Part shown: positions 31,040-40,434 of the stretch, piece after piece
Layout: every line of letters starts with the position of its first letter
Numbering within the stretch: the stretch's first letter is position 1
DNA from: Endomicrobium sp.
Lineage (GTDB): Bacteria > Elusimicrobiota > Endomicrobiia > Endomicrobiales > Endomicrobiaceae
Assembly (NCBI GenBank): GCA_031262585.1
Contig: JAISHK010000007.1
Span: forward strand, 17,312-81,311
Reading direction: 5' to 3'
Length of the DNA stretch: 64,000 nucleotides
The notes under the pieces: model-generated
The model's input: only the letters and a program-made list of their open reading frames with translations
What the model was told of the DNA's origin: nothing
Database searches by the model: none
Position numbers and translations under genes: made by a program

Positions 31040-31579
31040 GTGTCTAAGGTTATACTTGATTCTAAAGCATTTCAAAATACAATAGATAAAATTTCAAAAG
31101 ATATTTTTAATGAAAACAAAAATGTTAACAAGCTTGCTGTTGTTGGTGTACAAAAAAAAGGTGTATTTTTGGCTAAAAAAATTCTTGCCTCTGTTGTAAA
31201 ACTTGCCAATATTAATGAAACTCAGATTCCATTTGGTACTTTGGATATAACTCTTTATAGAGATGATCTTGATAATTTTGATCAGAATATGCCAGTCATA
31301 AAAGATACTGTGGTACCTTTTGATATGAATTGTAAAAATATAATTTTAATTGATGACGTTCTTTATACTGGTAGAACTGTAAGAGCAGCTTTAAATGTTT
31401 TAATGAATTTTGGTAGACCTGAATCCATTCAACTTGCAGTTTTAGTTGATAGAGGTTTTCGCGAATTGCCTATAGAGGCAAAATATGTGGGTGTAAAATA
31501 TAAAAGCAAAGAGTTTATAAAAGTTGAGTGTGAAGAAATGGATGGTATAGATAAAGTTACGGTCTCATATAAAAAGTAA
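31040..31579 (+). CDS. pyrR: PyrR, pyrimidine operon regulator / uracil phosphoribosyltransferase
   Basis: Binds UMP and leader RNA to attenuate pyr operons, and also salvages uracil. 179 residues. Clear PyrR motifs: GVQKKGVFLAKKI, FGTLDITLYRDDL, VVPFDMNCKNIILIDDVLYTGRTVRAAL (PRPP loop) and VLVDRGFRELPIEAKYVG. I chose GTG 31040 because it gives the usual N-terminus (SKVILDSKAF), one base after the purE stop. A TTG at 31028 would overlap purE and is too near a possible ribosome site. It leads the pyr genes, but no matching RNA binding loop or terminator was recognised upstream of pyrB or pyrD. Confidence 0.93.
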   Translation: MSKVILDSKAFQNTIDKISKDIFNENKNVNKLAVVGVQKKGVFLAKKILASVVKLANINETQIPFGTLDITLYRDDLDNFDQNMPVIKDTVVPFDMNCKNIILIDDVLYTGRTVRAALNVLMNFGRPESIQLAVLVDRGFRELPIEAKYVGVKYKSKEFIKVECEEMDGIDKVTVSYKK

Positions 31580-32018
31580 AAAAAGTATTTTTTAACAAAC
31601 TTAAATAGAATGGAAGTTTGATGATAATGATAAAACTTTTTGATGACTATTAGGTAAAAATAATGTAAGTAAAAGTCACAAAAATTGTTGGTGTTAGATT
31701 ATCTATAAAATTTAGTTTCATATTTTGTACTGTTGCAAAATTACAAGTTTATGTAAAAGAAGTTTTAACAGAAATTATAAAAAGTTATGCTAAGTATAAT
31801 AAGAATATAGTAAGTTACTTTAAAAATAAATTTTAATAAATAATACAAGTACGATGAAATTTTTTTGATGCATTTGTTAAATAATTAAAACTTTTAACTA
31901 GTACATTGGGTAGTATTTCAATTTTTTTGAGACAGTTCTCAGTAAAATAAAGTTAGTTTTGTAATTTTAATATTTGTTAAGTGATAATTAAAGAATTGTA
32001 TTATAGGGGAACAAGAAA
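31580..32018. other. Gap between pyrR and pyrB
   Basis: 439 bases without an intact gene. A plus-strand trace KIVGVRLSIKFSFIFCTVAKLQVYVKEVL suggests a lost small gene. A GAGA-CAGT-TCTC short hairpin lies near 31930. I looked for a PyrR attenuator (antiterminator and terminator arms with a poly-U end) and did not recognise one. Confidence 0.4.
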
Positions 32019-32957
32019 ATGTCTTTTAATCATAAAGACTTACTTGGTCTTGAGCATTTAGATAAAAAGACTTTGCAAATAATTTTAGATACAGCAAAGC
32101 CTTTTAAAAGTCTTTTCACAAGATCTGTTAAAAAAACTCCAACCTTGATTGGTAAAACTGTTGCAACTCTTTTTTATGAACCTTCAACGCGTACAAGAAC
32201 TTCTTTTGAAATTGCTGCGAAAAGACTTTCTGCGGATGTTGTTAATGTTGCAATAAATACTTCTAGTGTAGTTAAAGGTGAAAGTCTTATAGATACTGGT
32301 AAAACTCTTGAAGCTATGAAAGCGGACTATATAATTATTAGACATTCTTTAGCAGGAGCGCCAGATATGCTTTCAAGAAATCTTAATGCATCTATAATAA
32401 ATGCTGGTGATGGTTTTCATGAACACCCTACGCAGGGTCTTCTTGATTTATATACTATTTATGAAAAGAAAAAAAAAATTGAGGGTTTAAAGGTATTGCT
32501 TGTTGGTGATATTCTTCATTCAAGGGTTGCAAAGTCAAACATATGGGCATTGACAAAAATGGGTGCAGAAATTGCTGTTTCAGGTCCACCCACTTTAATT
32601 CCTTCGTGTATTGAAAGTTTAGGCGTAAAGGTGTATTATGATTTAGATAAAGCTGTTAAAAAAGCTGATGTTGTGAATATTTTAAGAATACAGCTTGAAC
32701 GCCAACAGGAAAATTTATTTCCTTCAGTTCATGAATATGTGGAACTGTATCAACTTACAAAGGAAAGACTTGCAATTGCTAAATCCGGAGTAATGATTAT
32801 GCATCCAGGTCCTATGAATAGAGGGATAGAGATATCTTCAGATGTTGCTGATAGCATAAATGCTGTAATTAATGAACAAGTTACTAATGGTATAGCTGTA
32901 AGGATGGCGGTTTTATATCTTTTAAAACCTAAGAGGAAAAATGTGTTTTCAGATTAA
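32019..32957 (+). CDS. pyrB: Aspartate carbamoyltransferase catalytic subunit
   Basis: Joins carbamoyl phosphate and aspartate, the first committed step of UMP synthesis. 312 residues, the size of a free catalytic subunit; no pyrI regulatory gene was seen. The carbamoyl phosphate site is intact ([13 protein letters not shown] near residue 52). [23 protein letters not shown] near 133, [15 protein letters not shown] and [12 protein letters not shown] near 265 are all present. GGGGAA lies about ten bases before the ATG. The last 17 bases overlap pyrC, so the two are coupled. Confidence 0.97.
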   Translation: MSFNHKDLLGLEHLDKKTLQIILDTAKPFKSLFTRSVKKTPTLIGKTVATLFYEPSTRTRTSFEIAAKRLSADVVNVAINTSSVVKGESLIDTGKTLEAMKADYIIIRHSLAGAPDMLSRNLNASIINAGDGFHEHPTQGLLDLYTIYEKKKKIEGLKVLLVGDILHSRVAKSNIWALTKMGAEIAVSGPPTLIPSCIESLGVKVYYDLDKAVKKADVVNILRIQLERQQENLFPSVHEYVELYQLTKERLAIAKSGVMIMHPGPMNRGIEISSDVADSINAVINEQVTNGIAVRMAVLYLLKPKRKNVFSD

Positions 32958-34209
32958 AAATGTTAGAGTGATTGATCCATCACAAAAAAAAGATTCTATA
33001 GATGATATTTTTATTAAAGATGGTAAAATTATTTCAAAATTACCAAAGAAAGCGGATAAAGTTATTGATTGTAAAGGAAAAATTGCTGTTCCAGGTCTTA
33101 TTGACATTCATTCTCATTTGAGAGAACCTGGTGAAGAGGGGAAGGAAACAATTTACACAGGTACGCGTTCTGCAGCGAAAGGTGGTATAACCACGGTTTT
33201 TTGTATGCCAAATACTAAACCTGTAATTGACAATACCCCAACTGTTGAGTTTGTTCTTTTGAAAGCTCAAAAAGAAGGATTGGTGAATGTTTTTCCGATA
33301 GGTTGTGTCACAAAAGGGTTACTTGGTGCAGAACTTTCTGAAATAGGTGTTCTTAAAAAAGCTGGGATTGTTGCTGTAAGCGATGATGGTTTTCCAATAT
33401 TAAGTTCACAAATTATGCGTCGTGCTTTGGAGTATACAAAAATGTTTAAACTTCCTGTTATTTCTCACAGTGAAGATAAAGAGTTAAGTAAAAATGGTTC
33501 TATGAATGAAGGGAAAAATTCTACAATTTTAGGATTAAGAGGTATTCCAAAACAAGCAGAAGAAATTATGGTAAGTCGTGATATAATGCTTGCAGAACTT
33601 ACAGGCGGTTATTTGCATATTGCTCATGTTTCTACAGCTGGTTCTGTTGATTTGATTAGACGTGCTAAAAAGCGAGGTATTAATGTTACTGCAGAGACGT
33701 GTCCACACTATTTTACTTTTACAGATGATGCTGTAAAAGTTTACGATGCGAATACAAAAATGAATCCTCCTTTAAGAGAAAAAGAAGATGTTGACGCCAT
33801 AAAACGTGGTCTTACAGATGGAACAATAGACTGTATTGCTACAGATCATGCACCTCACATGCAAGAGGAAAAAAATAAAGAGTTTGATTTAGCTCCTTTT
33901 GGTGTTATAGGTTTTGAAACTGTTTTAAGTTTGGTTTTAAATGAACTTGTTGATAAAAATGTTTTAAGTTTTTCAAATGCTATATCAAAAATGACTTTAA
34001 ATCCTGCTAGGATTTTTAATTTAAAACGAAGAGGTTCTCTTAAAGAAGGAAGTATTGCTGATATTACAATAATAGATACGAAATATAGTTATGAATTCTC
34101 GGAGAAATCTATTGTTTCAAAAAGCAAAAACTCTCCTTTTATAGGTAGACGGTTCAAGGGTGGAGCGGTTATGACTATAGTTGCAGGTAATGTTGTTTGG
34201 CAAAAATAG
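32941..34209 (+). CDS. pyrC: Dihydroorotase
   Basis: Closes carbamoyl aspartate to dihydroorotate. 422 residues, the class I amidohydrolase form common in bacteria. Metal ligands are visible: [15 protein letters not shown] near residue 56, SHSEDKE near 176, AHVSTAG near 228, and [14 protein letters not shown] near 300 with the catalytic Asp. The AMNP-like substrate loop (FCMPNTKP) and C-terminal TLNPARIF are also present. The ATG at 32941 follows AGAGGAAAA within pyrB. It ends 52 bases before pyrK. No missing ligand was seen, so it should be active, unlike the inactive class I DHOase homologues of some bacteria. Confidence 0.97.
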   Translation: MCFQIKNVRVIDPSQKKDSIDDIFIKDGKIISKLPKKADKVIDCKGKIAVPGLIDIHSHLREPGEEGKETIYTGTRSAAKGGITTVFCMPNTKPVIDNTPTVEFVLLKAQKEGLVNVFPIGCVTKGLLGAELSEIGVLKKAGIVAVSDDGFPILSSQIMRRALEYTKMFKLPVISHSEDKELSKNGSMNEGKNSTILGLRGIPKQAEEIMVSRDIMLAELTGGYLHIAHVSTAGSVDLIRRAKKRGINVTAETCPHYFTFTDDAVKVYDANTKMNPPLREKEDVDAIKRGLTDGTIDCIATDHAPHMQEEKNKEFDLAPFGVIGFETVLSLVLNELVDKNVLSFSNAISKMTLNPARIFNLKRRGSLKEGSIADITIIDTKYSYEFSEKSIVSKSKNSPFIGRRFKGGAVMTIVAGNVVWQK

Positions 34210-34261
34210 TATTGTTATTGCTTATATTTAATATGTTTTAGAATTGGTGAGGGGGCTATGT

Positions 34262-35020
34262 ATGTGTGTGTCTAAAAGATTTGATGGAAATTATATGGTA
34301 ATTTCAAATAAGGAAATTTGTCCAGGATACTTTGAATTAGAGGTTAAAGCTTGTGACATAGTTAAATATTGTTTGCCAGGTCAATTTTTTATGATTGTGG
34401 TTCCAAATGTTTTTTTGCGTCGTCCTATGAGTGTACATAATGTAAAAAAAGATATTATAAGCTTTATATATAAGGTTGTAGGAAAAGGCACAAAAGAACT
34501 TTCAAATATTCATGGAGGAGTACTTCAACTTTTAGGACCTCTTGGTAAAGGATATAATTTGGAATGTTATAAAGATTTAAACAATGTTATTGTTTCAGGT
34601 GGTACGGGAATAGTGTCACTTTGTTTTCTTGCTTCTAAATTAAAGAAAAAAGGAATTTTATATTATGGAGTACGTTCGAAAAATGATTTAATATGTGTTG
34701 ATGAGTTTAAAAAAATAGGTTGGAAGGTTATAGTTTCTACAGAAGATGGTACTGAGGGATATAAAGGGTACATTACAGATGTATTAGAGAAAAAATTAAA
34801 AATGGATGATGTATTGTTTGTATGTGGGCCAGTGGATATGATTAGAAAAGTTTCATATATTGCCAAAGAAAAGAGTATAAGAGGATTTGTATCTCTTGAA
34901 GAGAAAATGGCATGCGGAGTTGGGAATTGTCAAGGATGCGCTGTAAAAATAGGAGGGTTAATTAGAATGGTGTGTAAAGACGGTCCGGTTTTTAAGGTAG
35001 AGCAAGTTGAATGGCAGTAA
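34262..35020 (+). CDS. pyrK: Dihydroorotate dehydrogenase B, electron transfer subunit
   Basis: Passes electrons from dihydroorotate, through FMN in PyrD, via its FAD and a [2Fe-2S] cluster to NAD. 252 residues. The FAD domain has FLRRPMSVHN; the NAD-binding part has VVSGGTGIVSLCFLASKLK and VCGPVDMIRKV. The cluster loop reads CGVGNCQGC with a further Cys after 10 residues (RMVCKDGPVF), as in PyrK. I chose ATG 34262 because GAGGGGG lies six bases before it; TTG 34244 and GTG 34247 are in frame but sit upstream of that site. Its PyrD partner is 1.26 kb downstream, split off by decayed DNA. Confidence 0.95.
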   Translation: MCVSKRFDGNYMVISNKEICPGYFELEVKACDIVKYCLPGQFFMIVVPNVFLRRPMSVHNVKKDIISFIYKVVGKGTKELSNIHGGVLQLLGPLGKGYNLECYKDLNNVIVSGGTGIVSLCFLASKLKKKGILYYGVRSKNDLICVDEFKKIGWKVIVSTEDGTEGYKGYITDVLEKKLKMDDVLFVCGPVDMIRKVSYIAKEKSIRGFVSLEEKMACGVGNCQGCAVKIGGLIRMVCKDGPVFKVEQVEWQ

Positions 35021-36282
35021 TTGGATAACAAGAAACGAATAATAGAAATGATTTTAATATATATGTAAAAAGTAATTTTGCGTTTAATAAACTGAAAAGA
35101 TCTATTGTTAAAAGAACTGATTCAAGTACAAATCTGTATGATATAATTAAAATAGACTATTTGTTTAAGTTATCAGACAATATTATTAAAGGGAATTGTT
35201 TTATAATTTATTTAGAAATGGTAATCACAAATTTGTCAAAGGTATTTAAAAGGTTTTTCAAGTTTTGAAAATATAGGAAATAATGAAATTGTTGAATAGC
35301 AGTATCGCTCAAATATTTTAAATGATTTTTCAATATCAGAGGCTAGTATTTTGTCTCTTGTGAATAATCATAGGGTTTTCATAATTTCTTTTGTCAAGAT
35401 TAAGTTGATGTTGTTACAAGGTGTATAATAGTGAAAGAAAATGGGTAATCCCATTTGAGTATTTTTTTGGCAAGAAAAATTAAAATTTAAAAAGTTGCGA
35501 ATATAAGTAGATTTAAATGATGTTGTTTAGTAAATAAAAAATTTGAAAATGAATGATGTTATAAAAGGTGTTTAATAACACTAAAAATAATTTCAGTAAT
35601 TCTTTTGGTATATATATATGTTTATGGTGAGAACTTGATTATGAGATAGTATTAATTATAAAAGTGGAAAATATATTCAGAAATAGAATGAATATTTTGC
35701 ATGGTAATTAGCAGGAAAATGTACGAAAGTTATAAAGTCAGAAGGCAATTTATTTATGATAAACTATTTCAAATGAATGTTTGTCTAAGAGTGAAATACT
35801 TATAGTGTTTTGATTATATTTAGATGTATAACGTGTTAATATTGACCGTTTTAATAAAAAGTTTACGATGGCTCATAGATTTATGTTTACGAAATCAAAA
35901 AATAATAAATTTTATTAGGATAATTGATAGATTAGATGTAACAATGGTATGATAGCAAAGATTATAAATTAAAGTTTAAGAATATGAGTTATAATACTAA
36001 TAATGAAATTTGTTTTTTAGTATAAGAAATATTATTTATAGAAGAAGTTAAAAATTAAAAACAAGAAACATATTGTTTATGTGGATATATAAATATGATT
36101 AGAGGTATTGAAGTAGGAATTATTTAAAAAAGTAAGATTAGAGTTTTCTATTGATAAAGTTATATATAGTTGTTTTTGCTGTAGGTTCCTATATGTAATA
36201 GTGATAGTACACTGCTGTTAGGACAGTGCATTGTTAAAAAAATAGAGAAATTTATAAGTTATGTAAAATAGAGTTAAAGATT
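35021..36282. other. Decayed stretch between pyrK and pyrD
   Basis: 1.26 kb that has lost its gene. Readable traces lie mostly on the plus strand between 35050 and 35420: FAFNKLKRSIVKRTDSSTN, NLYDIIKIDYLFKLSDNII and FSISEASILSLVNNHRVFII. They suggest one former gene of at least 130 codons. I could not assign it. A short hairpin (CACTG-9-CAGTG) lies at 36210-36228 before pyrD, with no poly-T tail. Confidence 0.45.
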
Positions 36283-37203
36283 ATGATATTGGATTTAGGT
36301 ATAAATTTTGCAGGTATTAAATTAAAAAATCCAGTGCTTACCGCATCTGGAACTTTTGGTTATGGTTATGAAGTTGGAGATTTGATTTCTTTAAAGAAAC
36401 TTGGTGGAATTATAACAAAAACAATTACTTTAGAGAATCGTTTGGGCAATGTACAACCAAGAATTGCCGAAGTATCATCTGGATTATTGAATTCTATAGG
36501 GTTACAAAATATTGGCATTAAAGCTTTTGTAGAAGGACCTCTTTTTAAACTGAATAAGATTGGAGTCCCTATTATAGTTAGTATTGCTGGAAATACGACT
36601 GAAGAGTATATTAAAATTGTAAAAATATTAACTATGCAAATAGGAATATCGGCGATAGAACTTAATTTATCATGTCCTAATTTAAAGAAGAAAATAATTT
36701 GTCATGATGTGTTTTTGATGCAAGATATAATAAGAAACGTAAAAAAAATATCTAAAGTTCCCATTATTGCTAAACTTTCTCCGCTTGTTACCGATATAGC
36801 AGAACTTGCCTTATTTGCTCAAGAAGCAGGTAGTGATGGAGTGACGCTTGCAAATACCTATCCTGCGATGGCTATAAATGTTAAAACTTTTAAGCCTAAA
36901 CTTTCTAGTGTGAGAGGAGGATTGTCTGGCGCTTGTATAAAACCTATGTCCTTACGTTGCGTTTATGATGCTTATCAAAATATAAATATACCCATCATAG
37001 GTTGTGGAGGTATAACAAATGGTGGTGATGCGGTTGAATTTATGTTATCTGGTGCCACAGCGATAAGTGTTGGTAGTGCAAGTTTAATTTCACCTAAAAA
37101 TTTAATAAAAATTATTGATGAGATTAAAGATATAATGTATAGAAAAAATATAGTATCTATAAAAGAAATAATAGGTTTTGTTAACACCAAAAATGCTTGT
37201 TAA
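36283..37203 (+). CDS. pyrD: Dihydroorotate dehydrogenase B catalytic subunit
   Basis: Oxidises dihydroorotate to orotate. 306 residues, the class 1B form that works with PyrK. Motifs: LKNPVLTASGTFGYG near residue 17, GGIITKTITLENRLGN, LNSIGLQNIG, ELNLSCPNLKKK near 127, IAKLSPLVTDI, GGLSGACIKPMSLRCVYDAY and the FMN phosphate loop IIGCGGITNGGDAVEFM near 240. Where many relatives have CPN.K.GG..F.., this one has CPNLKKKIICHD, an atypical loop next to the active site. The ribosome site is weak (AGAGTTAAAG). pyrF follows after 28 bases. Confidence 0.95.
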   Translation: MILDLGINFAGIKLKNPVLTASGTFGYGYEVGDLISLKKLGGIITKTITLENRLGNVQPRIAEVSSGLLNSIGLQNIGIKAFVEGPLFKLNKIGVPIIVSIAGNTTEEYIKIVKILTMQIGISAIELNLSCPNLKKKIICHDVFLMQDIIRNVKKISKVPIIAKLSPLVTDIAELALFAQEAGSDGVTLANTYPAMAINVKTFKPKLSSVRGGLSGACIKPMSLRCVYDAYQNINIPIIGCGGITNGGDAVEFMLSGATAISVGSASLISPKNLIKIIDEIKDIMYRKNIVSIKEIIGFVNTKNAC

Positions 37204-37231
37204 TATTATATTTAACTATGGAAGATAAATA

Positions 37232-37876
37232 ATGAAAAAAATTATACTAGCTCTTGATGTTTATAATTATCAAAAAGCGGAAAGTCTTGTGAAGGAAACT
37301 AGTCTTTATATAGATATTTATAAAGTGGGACCAATATTATTTTTACATGCTGGTAAGAAAATAATGAAAATGATAGAAAAATCTGGCAAAAAAGTTTTTT
37401 TAGATCTGAAATTTCATGATATTCCTTCCACTGTGGCGCGATCAGTTGAGATGGCAAGGGAGCTTGGTGTGTATAGTTTGACCATTCATTCAGTTGGGGG
37501 TGAAGAAATGGTCAAAGCAGCAGTATCTGTTAAAAACAGACCTAAAATTTGGGTCGTAACTGCTTTGACAAGTCAGATTATAAAATCTTTTGAGGTTGTA
37601 GAAAGAGCAAAATTTGCAAAATTTTGTGGGGTTAATGGCGTAATATCATCTCCGCTTGAAGTATCTCTTATAAAAAAAGAATGTGGGAATGATTTTGATG
37701 TTATTACACCTGGAATAAGACTTGTAAAATCTGATGATGATCAAAAAAGAATTGCGGATCCAAAAATTGCGGTGAAGAAAGGAGCCGATTTTATAGTAGT
37801 TGGTAGGCCCATTATTGAGGCTATAAAGCCGTCTGAAGTTGCAAAAAGCATTTATGAGAGTATTCTGACAAAATGA
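37232..37876 (+). CDS. pyrF: Orotidine 5'-phosphate decarboxylase
   Basis: Final step of UMP synthesis. 214 residues, the short bacterial class. Substrate and catalytic residues: LALDVYNYQKAE at the start (Asp), VGPILFLHAG, KVFLDLKFHDIPSTV near residue 52 (the K-x-H-D charge network), TIHSVGGEEM, and the phosphate loop ITPGIR with DFIVVGRPIIEA near 190. GGAAGA precedes the ATG. Its stop codon overlaps the ATG of the next gene (ATGA), so the LysE-like transporter is translationally coupled to it. Confidence 0.97.
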   Translation: MKKIILALDVYNYQKAESLVKETSLYIDIYKVGPILFLHAGKKIMKMIEKSGKKVFLDLKFHDIPSTVARSVEMARELGVYSLTIHSVGGEEMVKAAVSVKNRPKIWVVTALTSQIIKSFEVVERAKFAKFCGVNGVISSPLEVSLIKKECGNDFDVITPGIRLVKSDDDQKRIADPKIAVKKGADFIVVGRPIIEAIKPSEVAKSIYESILTK

Positions 37877-38517
37877 ATCCTGTAACGAATATAAATAAGT
37901 TATTTTGGAGCGGTTTAAAGATAGGTCTTCTATTGCAGATTGGTGGTATAGGGCCGATTTGTATGATAGTTTTTCGGCTTTCTTTATCTTTGCCGGTGAG
38001 TAGGTTATTGATAGGCATTATTGGTATAACCCTTGCAGATTTTATATATGTCAGCTTTTCAGTGTTTTCAATATCTGCTATTATGAAAAAAATGCAACAC
38101 TATCAACGTGTTTTTGATGTAATTGTGGGTTGTGTGTTAATAATTTTTGGAGTATTATTTATAACCACTGGGCATGTAATAAACTCAGATTCCCTGCAAG
38201 GACATGATTTGTTTTTGGGGTTGTTTGGATTAACTATTGTAAATCCTATTACCATAATATTTATTATGGGTATTTTTTCTCTTGAATTAAGTAAAAGAAG
38301 TATGAGTTTAAGGGAGTCTAGTGTTTTTGCATTGGGTTTTTTATTAGCAACTCCTTTATTTATGATTTTTATTGTTTTTGTAGGTTGCTTTATTGGTAAA
38401 ATTTTGCCAGTTTTAGTTGTTCATACCCTTAATTCTATAATGGGTTTTGTTTTAGTTTTTTTGGGATTGAAAAACATATTTTTAAAAAATAAAAATTTAA
38501 ACTTAATGAAAGGATAA
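37873..38517 (+). CDS. LysE/RhtB-family membrane exporter
   Basis: 214 residues with about six membrane helices and the family's opening glycine- and proline-containing helix (LKIGLLLQIGGIGPICMIVF), the NP.T..F region (LTIVNPITIIFIMGIFS) and a C-terminal glycine-rich helix. LysE/RhtB proteins usually export amino acids or similar small metabolites. The gene overlaps pyrF (ATGA) and is four bases ahead of pyrE, so it is firmly inside the pyrimidine operon. That points to a substrate tied to nucleotide synthesis, such as a shared metabolite or a by-product, but this is inference; family members are known for very diverse substrates. Confidence 0.8.
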   Translation: MNPVTNINKLFWSGLKIGLLLQIGGIGPICMIVFRLSLSLPVSRLLIGIIGITLADFIYVSFSVFSISAIMKKMQHYQRVFDVIVGCVLIIFGVLFITTGHVINSDSLQGHDLFLGLFGLTIVNPITIIFIMGIFSLELSKRSMSLRESSVFALGFLLATPLFMIFIVFVGCFIGKILPVLVVHTLNSIMGFVLVFLGLKNIFLKNKNLNLMKG

Positions 38518-38521
38518 ATAA

Positions 38522-39097
38522 ATGTGTCAAGAAGAGTTAAAGGAATTATTTAAAAAGAATAAAGCTCTTTTAAATGGACATTTTAAGCTTTCCAGTGGAC
38601 TTCATTCAAATACATACTTTCAATCGGCTTTGATTTTACAACATCCTAAAGAATCTTCAAAGCTTGCTTTGAAACTCGCAGATAAAGTTAGAAAAGATGA
38701 TATAGCTGTTGAAGTTGTTGTCTCACCTGCAATAGGTGGTATTATTATTGGACATGAAATAGGAAGAGTATTGAATGTGCGTGCAGTATTTGCAGAAAGA
38801 GTTGATGGTGAGTTGTTATTACGTAGATCTTTTACAATTGACAAGCAAGAAAGAGTTTTAGTTGTGGAAGACGTTATAACAACTGGTCTTTCTACGCGTG
38901 AAGTTATAAATACTATTAAAAGTATAGGAGCTGAAGTTGTTGGTGTTGTTTCTCTTGTTGATAGAAGTGCTGGAAAAGTTGATTTTGGCGTTCCTAGATT
39001 TTCGCTTCTTAATTTTGAAGTAAAAAATTATAAAGAAGAAAATTGTCCTATGTGTAAAGCTGGAAATGCTATAGATAAACCTGGCAGTAGAAAATAA
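38522..39097 (+). CDS. pyrE: Orotate phosphoribosyltransferase
   Basis: Joins orotate to PRPP. 191 residues. Motifs: GHFKLSSGLHSNTYFQSALI near residue 20, VSPAIGGIIIGHEIGRVL, AVFAERVDGELLLRRSF and the PRPP loop VLVVEDVITTGLSTREV near 115. The C-terminal extension with CPMCKAG resembles the longer pyrE variants of Thermotoga- and Elusimicrobia-like lineages. It starts four bases after the LysE-like gene and is followed after 17 bases by gltS. With pyrB, pyrC, pyrD/K and pyrF, all steps from carbamoyl phosphate to UMP are in this window; carAB is not. Confidence 0.97.
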   Translation: MCQEELKELFKKNKALLNGHFKLSSGLHSNTYFQSALILQHPKESSKLALKLADKVRKDDIAVEVVVSPAIGGIIIGHEIGRVLNVRAVFAERVDGELLLRRSFTIDKQERVLVVEDVITTGLSTREVINTIKSIGAEVVGVVSLVDRSAGKVDFGVPRFSLLNFEVKNYKEENCPMCKAGNAIDKPGSRK

Positions 39098-39114
39098 CAT
39101 AAGAGAGAATCTAA

Positions 39115-40410
39115 ATGGAGACAGAAGTTGTAAATGGTTTACTGACTTTAAAATTTAATATGATACAGACTGTTGCATTGGGTGTTATTATGTATTACTT
39201 TGGAGTATTTTTTAGAAATAAAGTGCATTTGTTTGTAAAATTGTCAATCCCAGCTTCTGCTATAGGAGGACTAGCTACAGCTTTTTTTATAGCTTTTTTA
39301 CGATATAAAAATATAATTGGTGTACATTTTGACTTAACTTTGCAGAATATGTTAATGATTATGTTTTTTTGTACAGTTGGTATGAATGCTAGTTATAAAT
39401 TGTTAATGAAAGGTGGACTGTTAATTATTGCTTTTTGGGTAATTTGTGCTAGTTTAGCTGCTTTGCAAAATATTGTCGGCTTTTTAGTTACTAAGGTACT
39501 GGGAATGAATACTCTTTTGGGTATTATTAGTGGTTCTGTGTCTATGATGGGCGGATTGGGTACTGTTGGGACTTTTGGGAATTTTTTTGAAAACGCTTTT
39601 AAAGCTAATGGTGCTGTAGAAGCTGGTGTGACTTGTGCTACGTTGGGGATGGTAGCTGGATCTGCTCTTGGAGGTCCATTAGCTGAGTGGATTATAAGAA
39701 AACATAGGTTAACTACTCCGCATACTGAGCTTATTGGACAATCTAAGAGTAGTAAAAGTGATCAATCTTCCGATTACGAGGAAGTTGGTGCTTTTGTTCA
39801 GGAAGAGGGAATGCTTCTCGATCCTTTGGACGAAAAAGAGGATTTTGTTAATGGTCCACATTTAATGAAAAATCTTTCTTTGGTTTTGGTTGCTATGGGT
39901 TTTGGTTCCGTGATTAGTTATTATTTTAACAAAACGGGTATTTTATTGCCAGCATATCTTGTTACTATGTTAGTTGCTGTTTTTTTTCGCAATATAGGAG
40001 ATTTTTCTAAATTGATTAAAATAGATACTAAAGCTATAGGTATGATATCAGACGTATCGCTTGCTATTTTTGTTACTATGGTTATAATGTCTTTAAACTT
40101 ACCACAGTTACTAGAATTAGTATTTCCTATTTTAATAATAATGGTTATTCAGATTATTTTAGTTTTGATAATAGCTTACTTTGGGGTGTTTTATTTGCTT
40201 GGTAAAGATTATGAAGCAGTAGTTATGTCAGCTGGACTTGTCGGTTTTGGATTAGGTGCTACGCCCAATGCATTAGCAAATATGCAGACATTAATGTTAA
40301 AACATGGAAAGACTAGTAAAGCTTTTTTTGTAGTTTCAATAGTAGGTGCTTTTTTAATAGATTTTACTAATGCTATACTTATTATATTTTTTATAGGTAT
40401 AGCTAAATAA
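39115..40410 (+). CDS. gltS: Sodium/glutamate symporter
   Basis: Imports glutamate with sodium through the inner membrane. 431 residues, ten or so membrane helices in two inverted halves, each with the typical glycine-rich reentrant loop: ISGSVSMMGGLGTVGTFG near residue 145 and SAGLVGFGLGATPNALANMQ near 375. A hydrophilic loop of ~60 residues links the halves (SKSSKSDQSS). The neighbours are pyrE (17 bases upstream) and purM (24 bases downstream), unusual for a transporter and consistent with the need for glutamate and glutamine as nitrogen donors in nucleotide synthesis. Start ATG has GAGAG ahead of it. Confidence 0.93.
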   Translation: METEVVNGLLTLKFNMIQTVALGVIMYYFGVFFRNKVHLFVKLSIPASAIGGLATAFFIAFLRYKNIIGVHFDLTLQNMLMIMFFCTVGMNASYKLLMKGGLLIIAFWVICASLAALQNIVGFLVTKVLGMNTLLGIISGSVSMMGGLGTVGTFGNFFENAFKANGAVEAGVTCATLGMVAGSALGGPLAEWIIRKHRLTTPHTELIGQSKSSKSDQSSDYEEVGAFVQEEGMLLDPLDEKEDFVNGPHLMKNLSLVLVAMGFGSVISYYFNKTGILLPAYLVTMLVAVFFRNIGDFSKLIKIDTKAIGMISDVSLAIFVTMVIMSLNLPQLLELVFPILIIMVIQIILVLIIAYFGVFYLLGKDYEAVVMSAGLVGFGLGATPNALANMQTLMLKHGKTSKAFFVVSIVGAFLIDFTNAILIIFFIGIAK

Positions 40411-40434
40411 TTATTTGATTAAGGAGACAAATAA

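Noticed and set aside
36210..36228. Hairpin CACTG-9-CAGTG as a terminator or attenuator before pyrD
   Set aside because: The stem is short and there is no T-run after it on either strand, so it is mentioned only as a structure.
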